From assembly GCA_021495925.1 (NCBI GenBank), contig JAKEKT010000046.1, positions 1 through 64,000 of the forward strand: DNA of 64,000 nucleotides. The letters are read 5' to 3'. Positions 18,564-29,368 of this stretch are shown here, piece after piece. Every line of letters starts with the position of its first letter. Within the stretch, counting starts at the first letter, position 1. Under the pieces are notes generated by a model. It worked only from the letters and a program-made list of their open reading frames with translations. It was not told where the DNA came from and searched no databases. The position numbers and the translations under genes are program-made. The stretch is from Diplodia intermedia (Eukaryota > Ascomycota > Dothideomycetes > Botryosphaeriales > Botryosphaeriaceae).

Positions 18564-21281
18564 ATGATGGCCTATGCAACAGCAGGCGTCAAGCGCCCAT
18601 ACTCGCACATGGCCGCCGACGGCCCAATTGCCGCCGCGCCCCGCCAGTATTACTCTCCGTCCTTTGCCGACGCCCAGCGAGACCATGCCTACTCTTTTGA
18701 CCGTTACGAATCACCCAAGTCGCGCCCAGGAAGCGCCCCGCCGACGCCGGTCTCTGCCCAGTCACTGGTTGCAGCCCCACGCTGTTTCTCTCCAGACGCC
18801 TCAATCGTGCTGATTGGTGTCCGTGGCACCGGCAAGTCCACACTGGCCGTCATTGCCTCGGCCGGTTTCCAGCGACGGGTCGTCGATACCGAGCATGCCT
18901 TCCAGGAAGTCACCGGCCAATGCAGCTCTAGTTACCGAAAGATACACGGCGCTGCCGCCCATAACCAGCGCCAACTGGACGTCCTCAGGACTGTGCTCAC
19001 CAAATACGACAAGGACTGTATCTTGGTTTGTGGCACGAACTCAATAGAGCGCGGTGCCCAGCTTCTACTGCAAGAGTATAGCAAGACGCATCCCGTCATC
19101 CATATTGTGCGCGATTCCAGGAGCATCAGGGACTACCTCAAGGTGTGGGATGAGCCCAAGGTCGAGAGTCTTTTGCGTGCTTCGAGCTCCATCTTTCGCG
19201 CCTGTTCCAACTACGAGTTCTACAACTACACCGAGAAGCAACAAGTCATTCATCCCGACACCGAACACACCCTGGACGACCTTTCTTCCCGTTCTTCCCC
19301 GAGTGGTACTCGCTCTTCCCAGGAACCACTCTCGGGACAAAGATGGCCAGCCTCGTTCCTCACCTTGAAAAGAGCCGAGAGGCATTTCTTAAAGTTTGTC
19401 ACCCTCATCATGGCCCGTGGAACTCTCCGCTCTCTTGAATCAGCCTACCCTCTTTCACACGTACCCACCACAGCTCGTTCGTACACATATGCTGTATCTG
19501 TACCTCTTCCGGCCATCCTATCAGGATCTCTGGACATGGAAGAGCTGGAAGTAGGCGCCGATGCTTTTGAGATCAAGGTTACGGATCATGACAGCCTGGC
19601 CCATCCCGCCGGTCCAGCGCGCCTCGACCAAATCAGCCAAGCTTTCTCAACTGTCCGGAGAACCACAGTCGTGCCCATCATCTACCATGTGATGAGAACA
19701 AGCAGTCGGACCAACGCAGAATTACCCGAGGAAGAATACTTTGAGCTTGTTCGTCACGGCCTGCGGTTTGCCCCTGAATTAACAACTGTGGACCTTGAGA
19801 CCGATGAACACTTGATCACCCAGACAATACAAGCAAAGGGTGCAACGAAGATCATCGGAGACTTTCACAAAGATTTCGCTGCAGGGTGGAATGACACACG
19901 ATGGGTCGAAATGTACGAAAAGGGTAGAAGACTTGGGTGCGACCTCATCCGCTTCACCCGTCCTGCCGGACATTCGGAGGATGCATTTGCCGTTCATCGG
20001 ATGAGAAGCAGAGTAGAGTCCCTAGATGGGCCGCACATTCCGCTTCTTGCCTTCAATGTCGGTGACCGCGGCCGCACCTCTGCGTGCTTCAACAAGACCC
20101 TGACTTCCGTCACACACCCAGCCCTTCAAGAATTTGCCCGGGAAAGACGAATCGATGCACCCCACTATCCTGTCATCACCGCAGCAGAGGCGACACGAGC
20201 ACTTTACGCGTCTTTCGTCTTCGACCCGTTGAGAATCTACGTCATAGGAGCAAAGGTCAATTACAGTTTGTCGCCAGCAATGCACACGGCCGGATACAAA
20301 GCTTTGGGTTTGCCGCACACTTATGGCATCCACCAGACCTCGTCATTGAACAACGCGCACTCGATACTTTCAGATCCAAACTTTGGCGGTTCTTCAGTCG
20401 GGCAGCCGTACAAGATCGAAATCATAGCGCTCACTCACTCTCTCAGTCGACATGCACGCGCAATAGGGGCTGTCAATACGTTGATACCTGTTCGAAATCT
20501 AAATCCTGACGGCAGCATTCCCGAAGACATCGACCTGTGTCGCGAACGAAGTCAGATTGGGCCGGTGAAGGCGCTGTATGGGGAGAACACGGACTGGATT
20601 GGGATCAGAGCGTGCATCAGACGAGGTCTGTCCCCAGCCAATGCGGTGGGTCCGCGAACGACGGCTCTCGTGGTGGGCGCGGGAGGAATGGCGCGAGCAA
20701 CGGTTTACGCGCTCCTGCAGCTTGGGGTGCGAAACATCTTCATCCACAACCGGACGTTGGCGAACGCGGAGAAGCTCGTCGCGCACTTCAAACGCGTGCT
20801 TTCTGGCAGCGGCACGGGGTCTCCGCCTCTTTTGTCGGCGCGTGAGAATGCACCGCCAACTCACTTTACCATCATGAAATCACGCGAGGATGTGTGGCCC
20901 GAGTCGTATCGGCAGCCGACCATCATAGTGTCGTGCATTCCCACGAACTCAGTCGGTGACAGCCCTGCGCCCGACTTCACGCTACCCTTGCAGTGGTTCA
21001 GGAGTCCGACTGGAGGAGTTGTGGTGGAACTGGCGTATCGGAATCTCGATTCGCCGCTCCTACGACAGATCAGGGCCGAGAGCCACCGGGGATGGGTGGC
21101 AATGGATGGGCTTGACCTTCTCCCCGAGCAGGGGTTTGCACAGTTCGAACTGTTCACGGGAAGACGGGCGCCTCGGCGAACCATGAGGATAGAGGTGCTC
21201 AAGTCCTACAGGGACGAGAATGGGGAGACGGACCCAACGGTGCAGGCCAGACTGGAAGCGATCAACGACTGGGAGCCATGA
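18564..21281 (+). CDS. qutR: Quinate pathway repressor (AROM C-terminal-like, three pseudo-enzyme domains)
   Basis: A single exon of 905 residues from the ATG at 18564, near the known length of QUTR/QA-1S. Three domains follow the order of the C-terminal part of the pentafunctional AROM protein. First is a shikimate-kinase-like domain with Walker A GVRGTGKST at residues 85-93. Second is a type I dehydroquinase-like domain (about 330-540). Third is a shikimate-dehydrogenase-like domain starting at YVIGAKVNYSLSPAMH (near 559) with VVGAGGMARATVYALLQLG as its Rossmann loop. In the middle domain the position of the Schiff-base lysine appears as Arg463 (DLIRF) and the catalytic-His motif is altered (IIGDFHKDF). 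This fits a sensor rather than an enzyme. The known role is to bind QutA and block activation unless pathway intermediates are present. Confidence 0.94.
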   Translation: MMAYATAGVKRPYSHMAADGPIAAAPRQYYSPSFADAQRDHAYSFDRYESPKSRPGSAPPTPVSAQSLVAAPRCFSPDASIVLIGVRGTGKSTLAVIASAGFQRRVVDTEHAFQEVTGQCSSSYRKIHGAAAHNQRQLDVLRTVLTKYDKDCILVCGTNSIERGAQLLLQEYSKTHPVIHIVRDSRSIRDYLKVWDEPKVESLLRASSSIFRACSNYEFYNYTEKQQVIHPDTEHTLDDLSSRSSPSGTRSSQEPLSGQRWPASFLTLKRAERHFLKFVTLIMARGTLRSLESAYPLSHVPTTARSYTYAVSVPLPAILSGSLDMEELEVGADAFEIKVTDHDSLAHPAGPARLDQISQAFSTVRRTTVVPIIYHVMRTSSRTNAELPEEEYFELVRHGLRFAPELTTVDLETDEHLITQTIQAKGATKIIGDFHKDFAAGWNDTRWVEMYEKGRRLGCDLIRFTRPAGHSEDAFAVHRMRSRVESLDGPHIPLLAFNVGDRGRTSACFNKTLTSVTHPALQEFARERRIDAPHYPVITAAEATRALYASFVFDPLRIYVIGAKVNYSLSPAMHTAGYKALGLPHTYGIHQTSSLNNAHSILSDPNFGGSSVGQPYKIEIIALTHSLSRHARAIGAVNTLIPVRNLNPDGSIPEDIDLCRERSQIGPVKALYGENTDWIGIRACIRRGLSPANAVGPRTTALVVGAGGMARATVYALLQLGVRNIFIHNRTLANAEKLVAHFKRVLSGSGTGSPPLLSARENAPPTHFTIMKSREDVWPESYRQPTIIVSCIPTNSVGDSPAPDFTLPLQWFRSPTGGVVVELAYRNLDSPLLRQIRAESHRGWVAMDGLDLLPEQGFAQFELFTGRRAPRRTMRIEVLKSYRDENGETDPTVQARLEAINDWEP

Positions 21282-21738
21282 GGAGGGCAATGTAGCGTGT
21301 TTGTTTTTGTTCGATATACCTGCAATATACCTAACGGCAATGGATGATTTTCACATTTGCGCTTTGACCCGCCCCGCGTTACAGCCTTATTATGGAACGA
21401 GCCTGGGAATGAAGCTCGCGCCGTGACGCTGCTTGTCCGGATGTCTACTCCACGTATCGAGGCGCCGCATGATTCCTTGCAACCTTTTTGATTTCTACCT
21501 TCCGATCGCTTCCGCAATCGTCCCTTCCTTCGTCATCTCCACGGGTGAGCATGCATTGACTCTACTTCCATCAGACCAGGTGCAGTGCTAAAAGCCAATC
21601 GAATCCCAGCATGGGACCATACTGCGTACCTTCCATTAACGCAACACCATTCTAACCAATGAAACCCCTTTTGCCCAAACAAACAAAAACCAACCGATCG
21701 CAAATGCAAATGCAAGCGCAACACTCCCGCCCCTCCCC
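21282..21738. other. Convergent intergenic region after qutR
   Basis: 457 bp, AT-richer than the genes. No gene or distinct structure seen. Confidence 0.6.
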
Positions 21739-24006
21739 TCAGCCCGGAAACTCCCCAAATTCCCAATTGAACCCTCTCAGCAGCTCGCTCGACAAGTCGG
21801 CCCCACTACTACCCAACAGCGTGTCCATATTCTCAAACGCGTTGTCGAAGTTGAGCCAGTCGGGCGATTCATTGTTGTTGTTGTTGTTGAAGTCGGCACT
21901 CGTGGACGCCGGCGTCTGCTCCGCCGCCCTCTCGCTGCTCACCGCATGCTGCGGCTGACCACCCGCCATCATCTGCGGCACGGCGGACGACATGTTGTTC
22001 AGCAGGCTGCGGACGTTCGGACTCGTCGTCGTCGTCGTCGTCGTCTGCGCGTCCCTCTCCTCGGCATTCGCGTTCCTACTGTTCGCGACGTCGTCGGAGC
22101 TGGGAGTGGCGGGTTCGCCTCCGACGTCGCCACGGAAAGCGCTACTCGGCCTGGTGCCGGCGAGGGGGTTGTTGCTGTTGGATGATGCTTCATCTGTCGT
22201 CACCGCCGTTCGGTTCTTGTTGATGCTGCTGCTGTGCTGCTCTGCCTTTTCCGCCTTGCTCAACGCCGCGGCGCCCAGGTCCGCCATGCAGCCCGCGCAC
22301 CACCACGTTGCGCGGAGTTTGTTGAGCAGGCTGCAGCACGTTTTGAGGTCTTCTTTTGCGCGATTCTTGTGGCCCTGGAGCTTGCTGCGCCGGTACTGCC
22401 TGTAGGCGACTGACATGGCTAGTGCCAGGGCGTACGGGACGATGGGTATGGGTGGGAGGTCGTCGGGGAATTCGTGGCTGAGGATCGATATCACCCGTAC
22501 GGCCGAGAGGCTTTGCCGGACGAAGGATGGAGTGGAACGGACGGGGTCTGTGATTGAGCGGGATTTGTGGGACAGCATGGCTACGGCGTGGTAGAAGAGT
22601 TCCAGCGCGGCTGCAAGCTATCAGCATCACCTTCGCGAAAACAGAATCTCCTTCGACTCACCGACTATGGGTCCTCGTAGCTTGTCCCCTCCGTCACCGA
22701 TGATGTCTTCGAAGCCGGGGAAATCATTCTCCAACCCAGTCACGCGACTGTCGCACCCAGGTCTGTACAGCTCGATAACCCTGTCGAGTATGCCGGCGAG
22801 TTGAAGCCAGATACCAAAGGGAGTCCGTCGTCGATCGGGTCTTGCGGTCCAATTCTCCAGTTGGTTGTCACGATCGTGCATGTACTGTGGCCTGCCATTC
22901 ATGCTTGCATTGAGTTTATCAAGACTCCAGAGACACCAGAAAATCTTCTCGGTAGACTCGCCTTTGGGGATGTTCCGCTGCCGGCCGAACTGTAGGCCTA
23001 TCGTGTGCGCGTGGTGAATGGCTTGGACCAGGTGCATGGACGCTCGGTCGGCTCCATCAACGCCCTCGCTGTAGAGCGACATCAACGCTAGAATCTGGAT
23101 CAGCGTTATCCGATCCTCTTCGAGATTGGCGTTGACACCAGCAACGAGAGCGGCGTATAGTTTTCTGGCATAATCTCTGGGCTCGAGAAGATAGTTTGGG
23201 TCACTGGACAGATACAGGTGGACACGCGCGCTTTCATGACGCGATGACACGAGAGACATGGCTTGCAGCAACATGGTGGACAGCTCCCCGGCGACTTTGC
23301 GGTTGTAGAATTGCCGTTGGTCGACTAGTGGGAGCAGAGGGTGGACGTATTCGAAGTAGATGCCAAGAAGGATGTCGACATTACGCTCGGGTGGGACGAC
23401 ATTGATACCGGCGGCATCCAAATACGCGTGTAAAGCCTTCTCCAACCGTGATGCGCCACTCTCGGATGAGGCGGGAGCGGCGTCGGCGCCGTCTTCTGAG
23501 TGATCACGTGCGGAGGGCGATGGCTCGGGATCGTCGTCTGGAGTGGCCGGAACCCATCCGCCACATTTGCTACCTTGCTCGCGGATGTGACCGCGCAGTA
23601 CAGCCTCTGGCGAAAGGTAGCCGATGAAGCGAGAGCCGGCAGCAAGACGAGGATCGTCCGGCCCGTGGAGTCTTGCCGCTTGCTCCGGCTCGGGAAATCC
23701 AGGCGCATGCGGGTCGTAAGGGCCTTCTCCGGCGATTGGGCGGGCAGGCGCACGCTGGGCTCCGGGGGGGATTGGCCGAGAAGGAAAAGAGTTGGAGGCG
23801 GATGGAGAATCGGGATGGAGCGGAGGTTCGTCGCCGTCAAAGGTGTGCACGCAACGCTTCTACAGAAACATCAGGAACGGAGGTGGGGGCTCGTGCGCAG
23901 ACGGCAGACTCACGCGGCGCTTCTTGCAAGAGTCGCAAGCCTTGTGCACGCGCTTGCGTTTGCGGAAGAACTCGTTGTTGGCAGCGAAGGTGATCATGGT
24001 TGACAT
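21739..24006 (-). CDS. Fungal-specific transcription factor with an incomplete Zn2Cys6-like motif
   Basis: Exons 24006-23914, 23859-22662 and 22610-21739 encode 720 residues. The first exon gives a basic region and KACDSCKKRR, and the join to the second gives KRCVHTF. The N-terminus therefore has Cys24-x2-Cys27-x6-Cys34 but none of the next three cysteines of a Zn2Cys6 cluster (the next Cys is about 90 residues on). The middle (about residues 150-480) has a fungal_trans-like region (HPLLPLVDQRQFYNRKVAGE; IFWCLWSLDKLNASMNGRPQ). The tail has Thr and Asn homopolymers and an acidic/aromatic end. It lies between qutR and a second permease, on the permease strand, so it may control that permease. 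The target is unknown. Confidence 0.82.
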
Positions 24007-24603
24007 GTTGGCGGTCGGGGCCCCGGAAGCCCCAGCGCAGCGTCCTCAGATCCCAGCTCTTTTCGTACAACGCGCAGGGTAGGGGTGTGTGGCGGTTGAG
24101 AGGTGCGGCACGGCATTTGCGGGCAGCGAGATCACGGAGGGATGGGAGAGCGACGAGGTGGGCGTTGTGGCGGCGGAGAGGCCAAGCTGTGGCTTGACCC
24201 CCGCTGCCACATGCGGGAATTTGGAGCGCGGGGGCACCATTAGTCGTGGCCGCCCCCACTGCTTCTTCGGGCCACGCGGGTGACAAAAGAAATTGCCCAC
24301 CCGCATGTGCCTTATTACATACAGATTCCGACAGAAAATATCTAGGTAGGTAGTTGAATGTAAGATCCAGACGTAAATACACGATTTTAAAACATATGTT
24401 TACGTCCGGATCTTGTATTCAATTACCCATCCCATATAGGATTATTCTATGAGGCAGATCCAAGTGGGCAATTTCTTTTGTCACCCACCGTGGGACCATG
24501 TTGGAACGTAAACCGGAAATATGGTCGTCATTTCTATCTAGTCTATCAAGAGTCATGAACGCCGCTGTTTTGCTATCTGGTCGTAACGCGAAAAGAATCA
24601 CAT
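24007..24603. other. Intergenic region between the regulator and the second permease
   Basis: 597 bp. It contains the short inverted-repeat element at 24349-24428. Otherwise it should hold the regulator promoter and the permease 3' end. Confidence 0.6.
24349..24428. repeat. Short inverted-repeat (hairpin/MITE-like) element, copy 1
   Basis: Two arms of about 29 bp (24349-24378 and 24399-24428) are imperfect reverse complements, with the shared core TTGAAT...GATCCGGACGTAAA. A 20-bp AT-rich loop separates them. A closely similar 81-bp element lies at 52966-53046. Confidence 0.75.
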
Positions 24604-26334
24604 CTAAACCTCCTCGACAAACGCCCGCTCTTGTTTGTCCTCTGCTCTCTCGAGTCCGACTGCGGTGATGCCAGCCTCGTGTGCGGTTTCGTAGCGCTTG
24701 CGGGCGTTGTGTGCCAAGAGGGGAGCGTCTTCGCCAAACATGAGGTCCATGTCCTCCAACGCCACCCCCTTCGTCTCGGGCACGAAAAGATAGGCAAAGA
24801 CAAAAGCGAGTACGGTGCATGAGCCGAAGAAGAGGAAGGTGCCATAGGTAATGTTGGCGACCATGTACGGCAGGCTGTACACGACGATGAATTGCGACAA
24901 CCACTGCGTGCACACCGACAACATCATGCTCGCCGTACGCACGCGTGTGGGCATTATTTCAGAGCACACAACCCATGTTAAACCATTCCAGCTGAAGCCG
25001 TAGAAGACTGCGTATACGTAGATCATGGCGAGCGCGGCGTTGGCCCCGGCGTCGCGGGGGACCGAGTCGGAGGTGAAGGATCCGGACAACTTCGAATACC
25101 CCGCCAGATAGAACATGGCCACGCCAGCGCCAAGCGCACCGACGAGCAGAGCCGGGCGCCTTCCTAGGCGATCGACGCAGAAGAGCATAAAGATCAGAGT
25201 GGTGATCATCTTGACGATGCCGTACACGCCGGTCGCCAGCAGGTTGACGGATGTCCCGCTGTAGCCCAGCGACTCCAGGATTGTTGGCGAATAGTAGTTG
25301 ATAGCGTTGATTCTGAGAGCGAACCACAGTTAGCAAACTTCATTCCGTGTATGGGGCAAATGCATCGACTTACCCAGTGAGGTTCTGGAACAGCATCATC
25401 GTCGCGGCAAGGGCAGCGCGGTTGCGAATACCAGGCTGGCCCAGCTCGCGGAAGATGCCCAGGATGTTCCTCTTGCCACCGGCCGACTCGATCTCATGGT
25501 TCACGGCGGTCTGGAAATCCGCAAGCTCGGACAAGACGTAGTCATCGTCCTGCGGCAGATTCCTGATCCAGGCCAGGCAGGTAAGCGCCTTCTCAGAGCG
25601 TCCCTTGGACACCAGCCAGCGCGGGCTCTCGGGCACCCACGGCATCGAGAGCAGGAGGAAGCCGGCGGGCACGAACTGGATGCCGACGGGGATGCGCCAC
25701 TGGGTGTCGGTGTCGCCCGGGATGTTCTGCTGCACGCCGTAGTTGACCCAGAAGCCGAAGACGAGGGCGATCTGCAGCATGATCTCGAACATGCCGACCA
25801 GGCGGCCGCGGATGGCGGCGGGCGCGCACTCGGAGATGTAGATGGGGATGATCATGGAGCTGCCGCCGACGCCCAGCCCGGTCAGCACGCGGCCGCCGTA
25901 CAGGGCGCCGAGGATGCCCAGCATCTGCAGGACGACGCCGACGCAGAAGATCAGCCCCGACACCAGGATGACCATCTTGCGGCCAAACGACTCGGCGATG
26001 AAGAAGCCGCCGATGGCGCCGAAGAAGGCGCCGGCCTGGAACGTCGACACGATGTTGGAGTCCAGCGACGTCGACGACGCTTCATCCGTCAGCCCGTACG
26101 CTGCCTTGAAGGACGGGAGCTCGAGAGTGCCGCCGATGAAGGCACTGTCGTATCCGTACATGGCCGAGGCCTGAGGCGTGTCAGTGGTGGTCTGAGCCGC
26201 AAAGAGCCGCAATCTCTTACCCATGCTGCCGAGATGGCGACGAGGTAGATTCGCCATCCGTAGATTTGCTTGGGCACGGCAGTGCCAGTGTCCTCCTTGA
26301 TGGCGAAGGGGTTGTTGGAGAACGGGTTCTTCAT
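24604..26334 (-). CDS. Second quinate/sugar-type MFS permease
   Basis: Exons 26334-26221, 26170-25374 and 25312-24604 encode 539 residues. Sugar-porter motifs are complete: GYDSAFIGGTLELPSF, GRVLTGLGVGG, RGRLVGMFEIMLQIA, ESPRWLVSKGR, TGINAINYYSP and PETKGVALEDMDLMF. The N-terminus (MKNPFSNNPFAIKEDTG) and overall pattern match quinate/hydroxy-acid-type permeases like qutD, but the sequence is clearly not a recent duplicate. It probably imports a related cyclic polyol, sugar or aromatic acid across the plasma membrane. The start is the ATG at 26334; the two codons before it are GTG and AGG. It is divergent from the SDR gene over 1.1 kb and downstream of the second regulator on the same strand. 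Confidence 0.9.
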
Positions 26335-27463
26335 CCTCACGGGCGGCCTTGTGCCGGAGTGGCCAGCTTGTTGAAAATTTTACAGTGCTGGGACAAGGGT
26401 CTGTGTCTGCTCTACGGTGAGTGCACTTGATAGGATTGAGATGAGGTCGAGATGGGATTGAAGAAAAGAGCAAGACGAAACGACGGGTTGTATTTGGGAG
26501 CTAAGCTTTCGGACAGAGGCAAGTCAAGCGGAACGGATGGCACGTAAAATGCTTGTGGACGGGAAGTCGCGATGACTCGGCTGGTGCTCCACTATCCTGG
26601 TGGATCCCTCCACACAGGTTGGAAGCGGAGACGGCGGGGGAGAAGCATTTTGCCAACTGCGTTGGCCTCAACAAAGCGTCGCATGCAGTCGCATCAGCCA
26701 GCGAGAGGCCAGTCCGACGTCTATCAATTCGTCAGCAACGGCACCAGAGACGGAGGGTGGTATCGCGGCCATGGCTGCGCTATTGTATCCGGCCCCACAA
26801 CGGATGTTTCCCGCGCATGGAAAAAGGATTATCATTTGGGATGACCGGGCCTTATTACGTAGCTGGCGGACGCACCGGGGAACTGGGCCGAAGCCGCCGC
26901 GTCTGCTTGAGGCAACCCAAGCGGCCTCGGAGCTCATTGGTTGCCAAAGTCCGAGGTGGTGAACGTGCGGGTTGGGCTGGAAAAGAATCTGCCGGTCCCT
27001 GATTTGCCGAAGCGTACGTCATCCTGGAGATATTTCACCCGCAGGCCCTCGTTCGCTCCCGAGATGGCGGGGTCTCCACGATCCCCTCTGGCAACCCTGC
27101 ACGGCTGTGTGGAGCGTCGGGGATGATTAAATAGCCATGCTGGGGGCTGCGTTCTGATTCATGGCTTACCCGGCCATACGCGTTGCCCACAACCACATGC
27201 CGTAATTGCACCGCAACTCTCCTCGGCCCAACACATAGATTCGGCCTGCCTCCTATTGCAGGTTGGTTGCAGTCTCCTGCGTTGAGATCTACGGCCAAGT
27301 TCTCACCGTTCGGATCTGCACTGCTGGCCCACTTTGCTGAGCCCTGCTCGATCCGGAACATCTCCAAGGTGTAGCCAGCTGACTGCAGCATGCCAACGAC
27401 AAATGCTTTTTCCAGACCCCACTGTATCTGTCAAGATTGTCACCTTCCGAGCCTTCCGCAATC
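26335..27463. promoter_or_regulatory. Divergent promoter region between permease 2 and the SDR gene
   Basis: 1.13 kb with no convincing gene. Both promoters must lie here. I see no repeated operator-like motif. Confidence 0.5.
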
Positions 27464-28328
27464 ATGTTGAGAGCCCCGGTTCCCATCCAAGACCGACTTC
27501 TGGATAAGGTATCCTTTATCACTGGAGGCGGTGGTGCTATCGGGTTATCCACTGCCATTCGGTTCATTCAGGAAGGTGCCCGTATTGCGCTTGTCGACGT
27601 CGGCCGCGAAGCCCTGGCAGCTGCAGAAGAGCGTATCGCAGCAGCTTTATCTTCGGCCGCACAGATCCAAGATCGCCTTCTCCTTCTGCAAGCGGACGTC
27701 ACCTGCGAAGCAGATGTTGAACGGTGTTTCGGTGAAGTGTTGCGGAAATGGGGCCGCATCGACTGCGCCTTTCTCAACGTAGGCATCAGCTACGCAAGCA
27801 AGTGTCTCCTCGACACATCTGAAGATGAATACGATCGCATCATGCACATCAATGTCAAGTCTGGTACGCCATGTCCGTTCTCGAAGACCAAGTTCTGAGC
27901 GATGCTGATGGTTTGGTTGCGCAGCCTTCCTCACCCTCAAACATGCCGCTACTGCAATGAAAGGGCAGACCCCTTCCGGAGGAAGCATCATCCTCACCTC
28001 TTCCATTGCGGGCCTGCGCGGGACCCCGGGCCTATCCTTGTACTCGACGAGCAAGTTTGCATTACGCGGCCTTTGCCAGACCGCCGCTGCGGAACTCGGG
28101 GAATACGGAATCCGCGTCAATACAATCCACCCGAGCGGTGTTGATACCCCCATGTTTCGGCTGGCCTGGAGCGAAGAAAAGATCGAAGAGCTCAAGAAGG
28201 CTGTTCCTTTGGGAAGGGTGGCCGAAGTCGATGATATCGCCGGGGTGGTGAGTTGGTTGGCCAGCAACGATGCGAGCTTCGTCAATGGAGCAATGATAAA
28301 GGTGGACGGAGGCTCTGTATCATTTTGA
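27464..28328 (+). CDS. Short-chain dehydrogenase/reductase
   Basis: Exons 27464-27863 and 27925-28328 encode 267 residues, the usual classical-SDR length. The cofactor loop TGGGGAIG is at residues 20-27 and LNVGIS occupies the NNAG position. The catalytic triad is visible as Ser (TSSIAGL) and Tyr-x3-Lys (YSTSK), followed by the post-catalytic IHPSGVDTPMF. The C-terminal DDIAGVVSWLASNDASFVNGAMIKVDGG is typical of this family. It most likely oxidises or reduces an alcohol/ketone with NAD(P)(H). Divergence from a quinate-type permease and closeness to the qut genes suggest a role with a cyclic polyol or aromatic alcohol, but nothing in the sequence fixes the substrate. It may mark the right edge of the cluster. 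Confidence 0.9.
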
Positions 28329-29368
28329 GAAGAGCGAGAATCTTGTGTAATCCAGCCTCATTCGCAGAGTCCGAGTTGGCTTTATGCGCCTTTTGAAGCA
28401 TACCGTGGGGTTTCGATTACCTTTCCTGTTGCAAGGAATTTCGTAACAAACAATGTATTTTCATAGAACCAGGACATCTTCAAGATCTACATGGTGATCA
28501 ACAAGGGCGTTCCAAGCCGCTGATGCGGTTTGGTTGGCTTTTCAGTGTTCACTGCCTTGGGCATTTCATGTTGACGTTGTCGGCAGGTGCGATCGACCAG
28601 GGGGGTTTTACTGCCTCTTCGGCTCAGCGTTACGACCGACACACCACCACCTCACCACGGACCCGCGGCATCAACGTGATGTGCGGGATCAAGACGAAGG
28701 AGTGTCAACATGGTCAGTAAGCTAGACCGACTTCGTCCAGGACTGAAAACAAGGGAGAAGCTTGGGGATTTGAAACAGAAGAACGACTTCAAAATACAAA
28801 GAACTGGTACAATAGCCACTGCCTGTCGTGAAGAGTTGCCGCTGTTGAATTTTCTCTTTTTGGGTTCTGCAACGCTTCGACTTGAAAAGACCAATATGCC
28901 AATGCTGCGTTTGAGCACCTGCAATATGCACAGCACCAGATGACCCTGAGCAAACCCACAGCACCATTTTCATTGGGGTATCCCATTGATTCTTGAGATT
29001 GCTCGTTTCCAGACTCGGGACGTTGTTTCGTCCTCCATCCCGCTCTTTCCCCAATGGTTACCACCGCACTTGCCTCAACAGTCACCAACGCTCTTTCCCT
29101 AGCGGTCACCATCATCTGCATCGAACGTTGACCATTTTACCCTGTCATCTCACCAAAGCGTCCAATCTGCGAAGTAACCTTGTGTTTCCGCAGCCAAACA
29201 ACAGCGACTGGTGCTATTTTCACTGGAATTCTCAACCACTTTGCATCCCGCAGGTTCGCCTTGGCCAGATCGTCTTTAGTCTCTATTATACCTCACGCGG
29301 CCCATGACGTACACGATGTCCTCAAATATCCTCGGGTATGCCACCGCTATCGTCCGACCCAACGTTGC
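28329..29368. other. 1.0 kb intergenic region after the SDR gene
   Basis: No convincing gene. Upstream exons of the C2H2 gene may lie here (see next entry). Confidence 0.5.
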
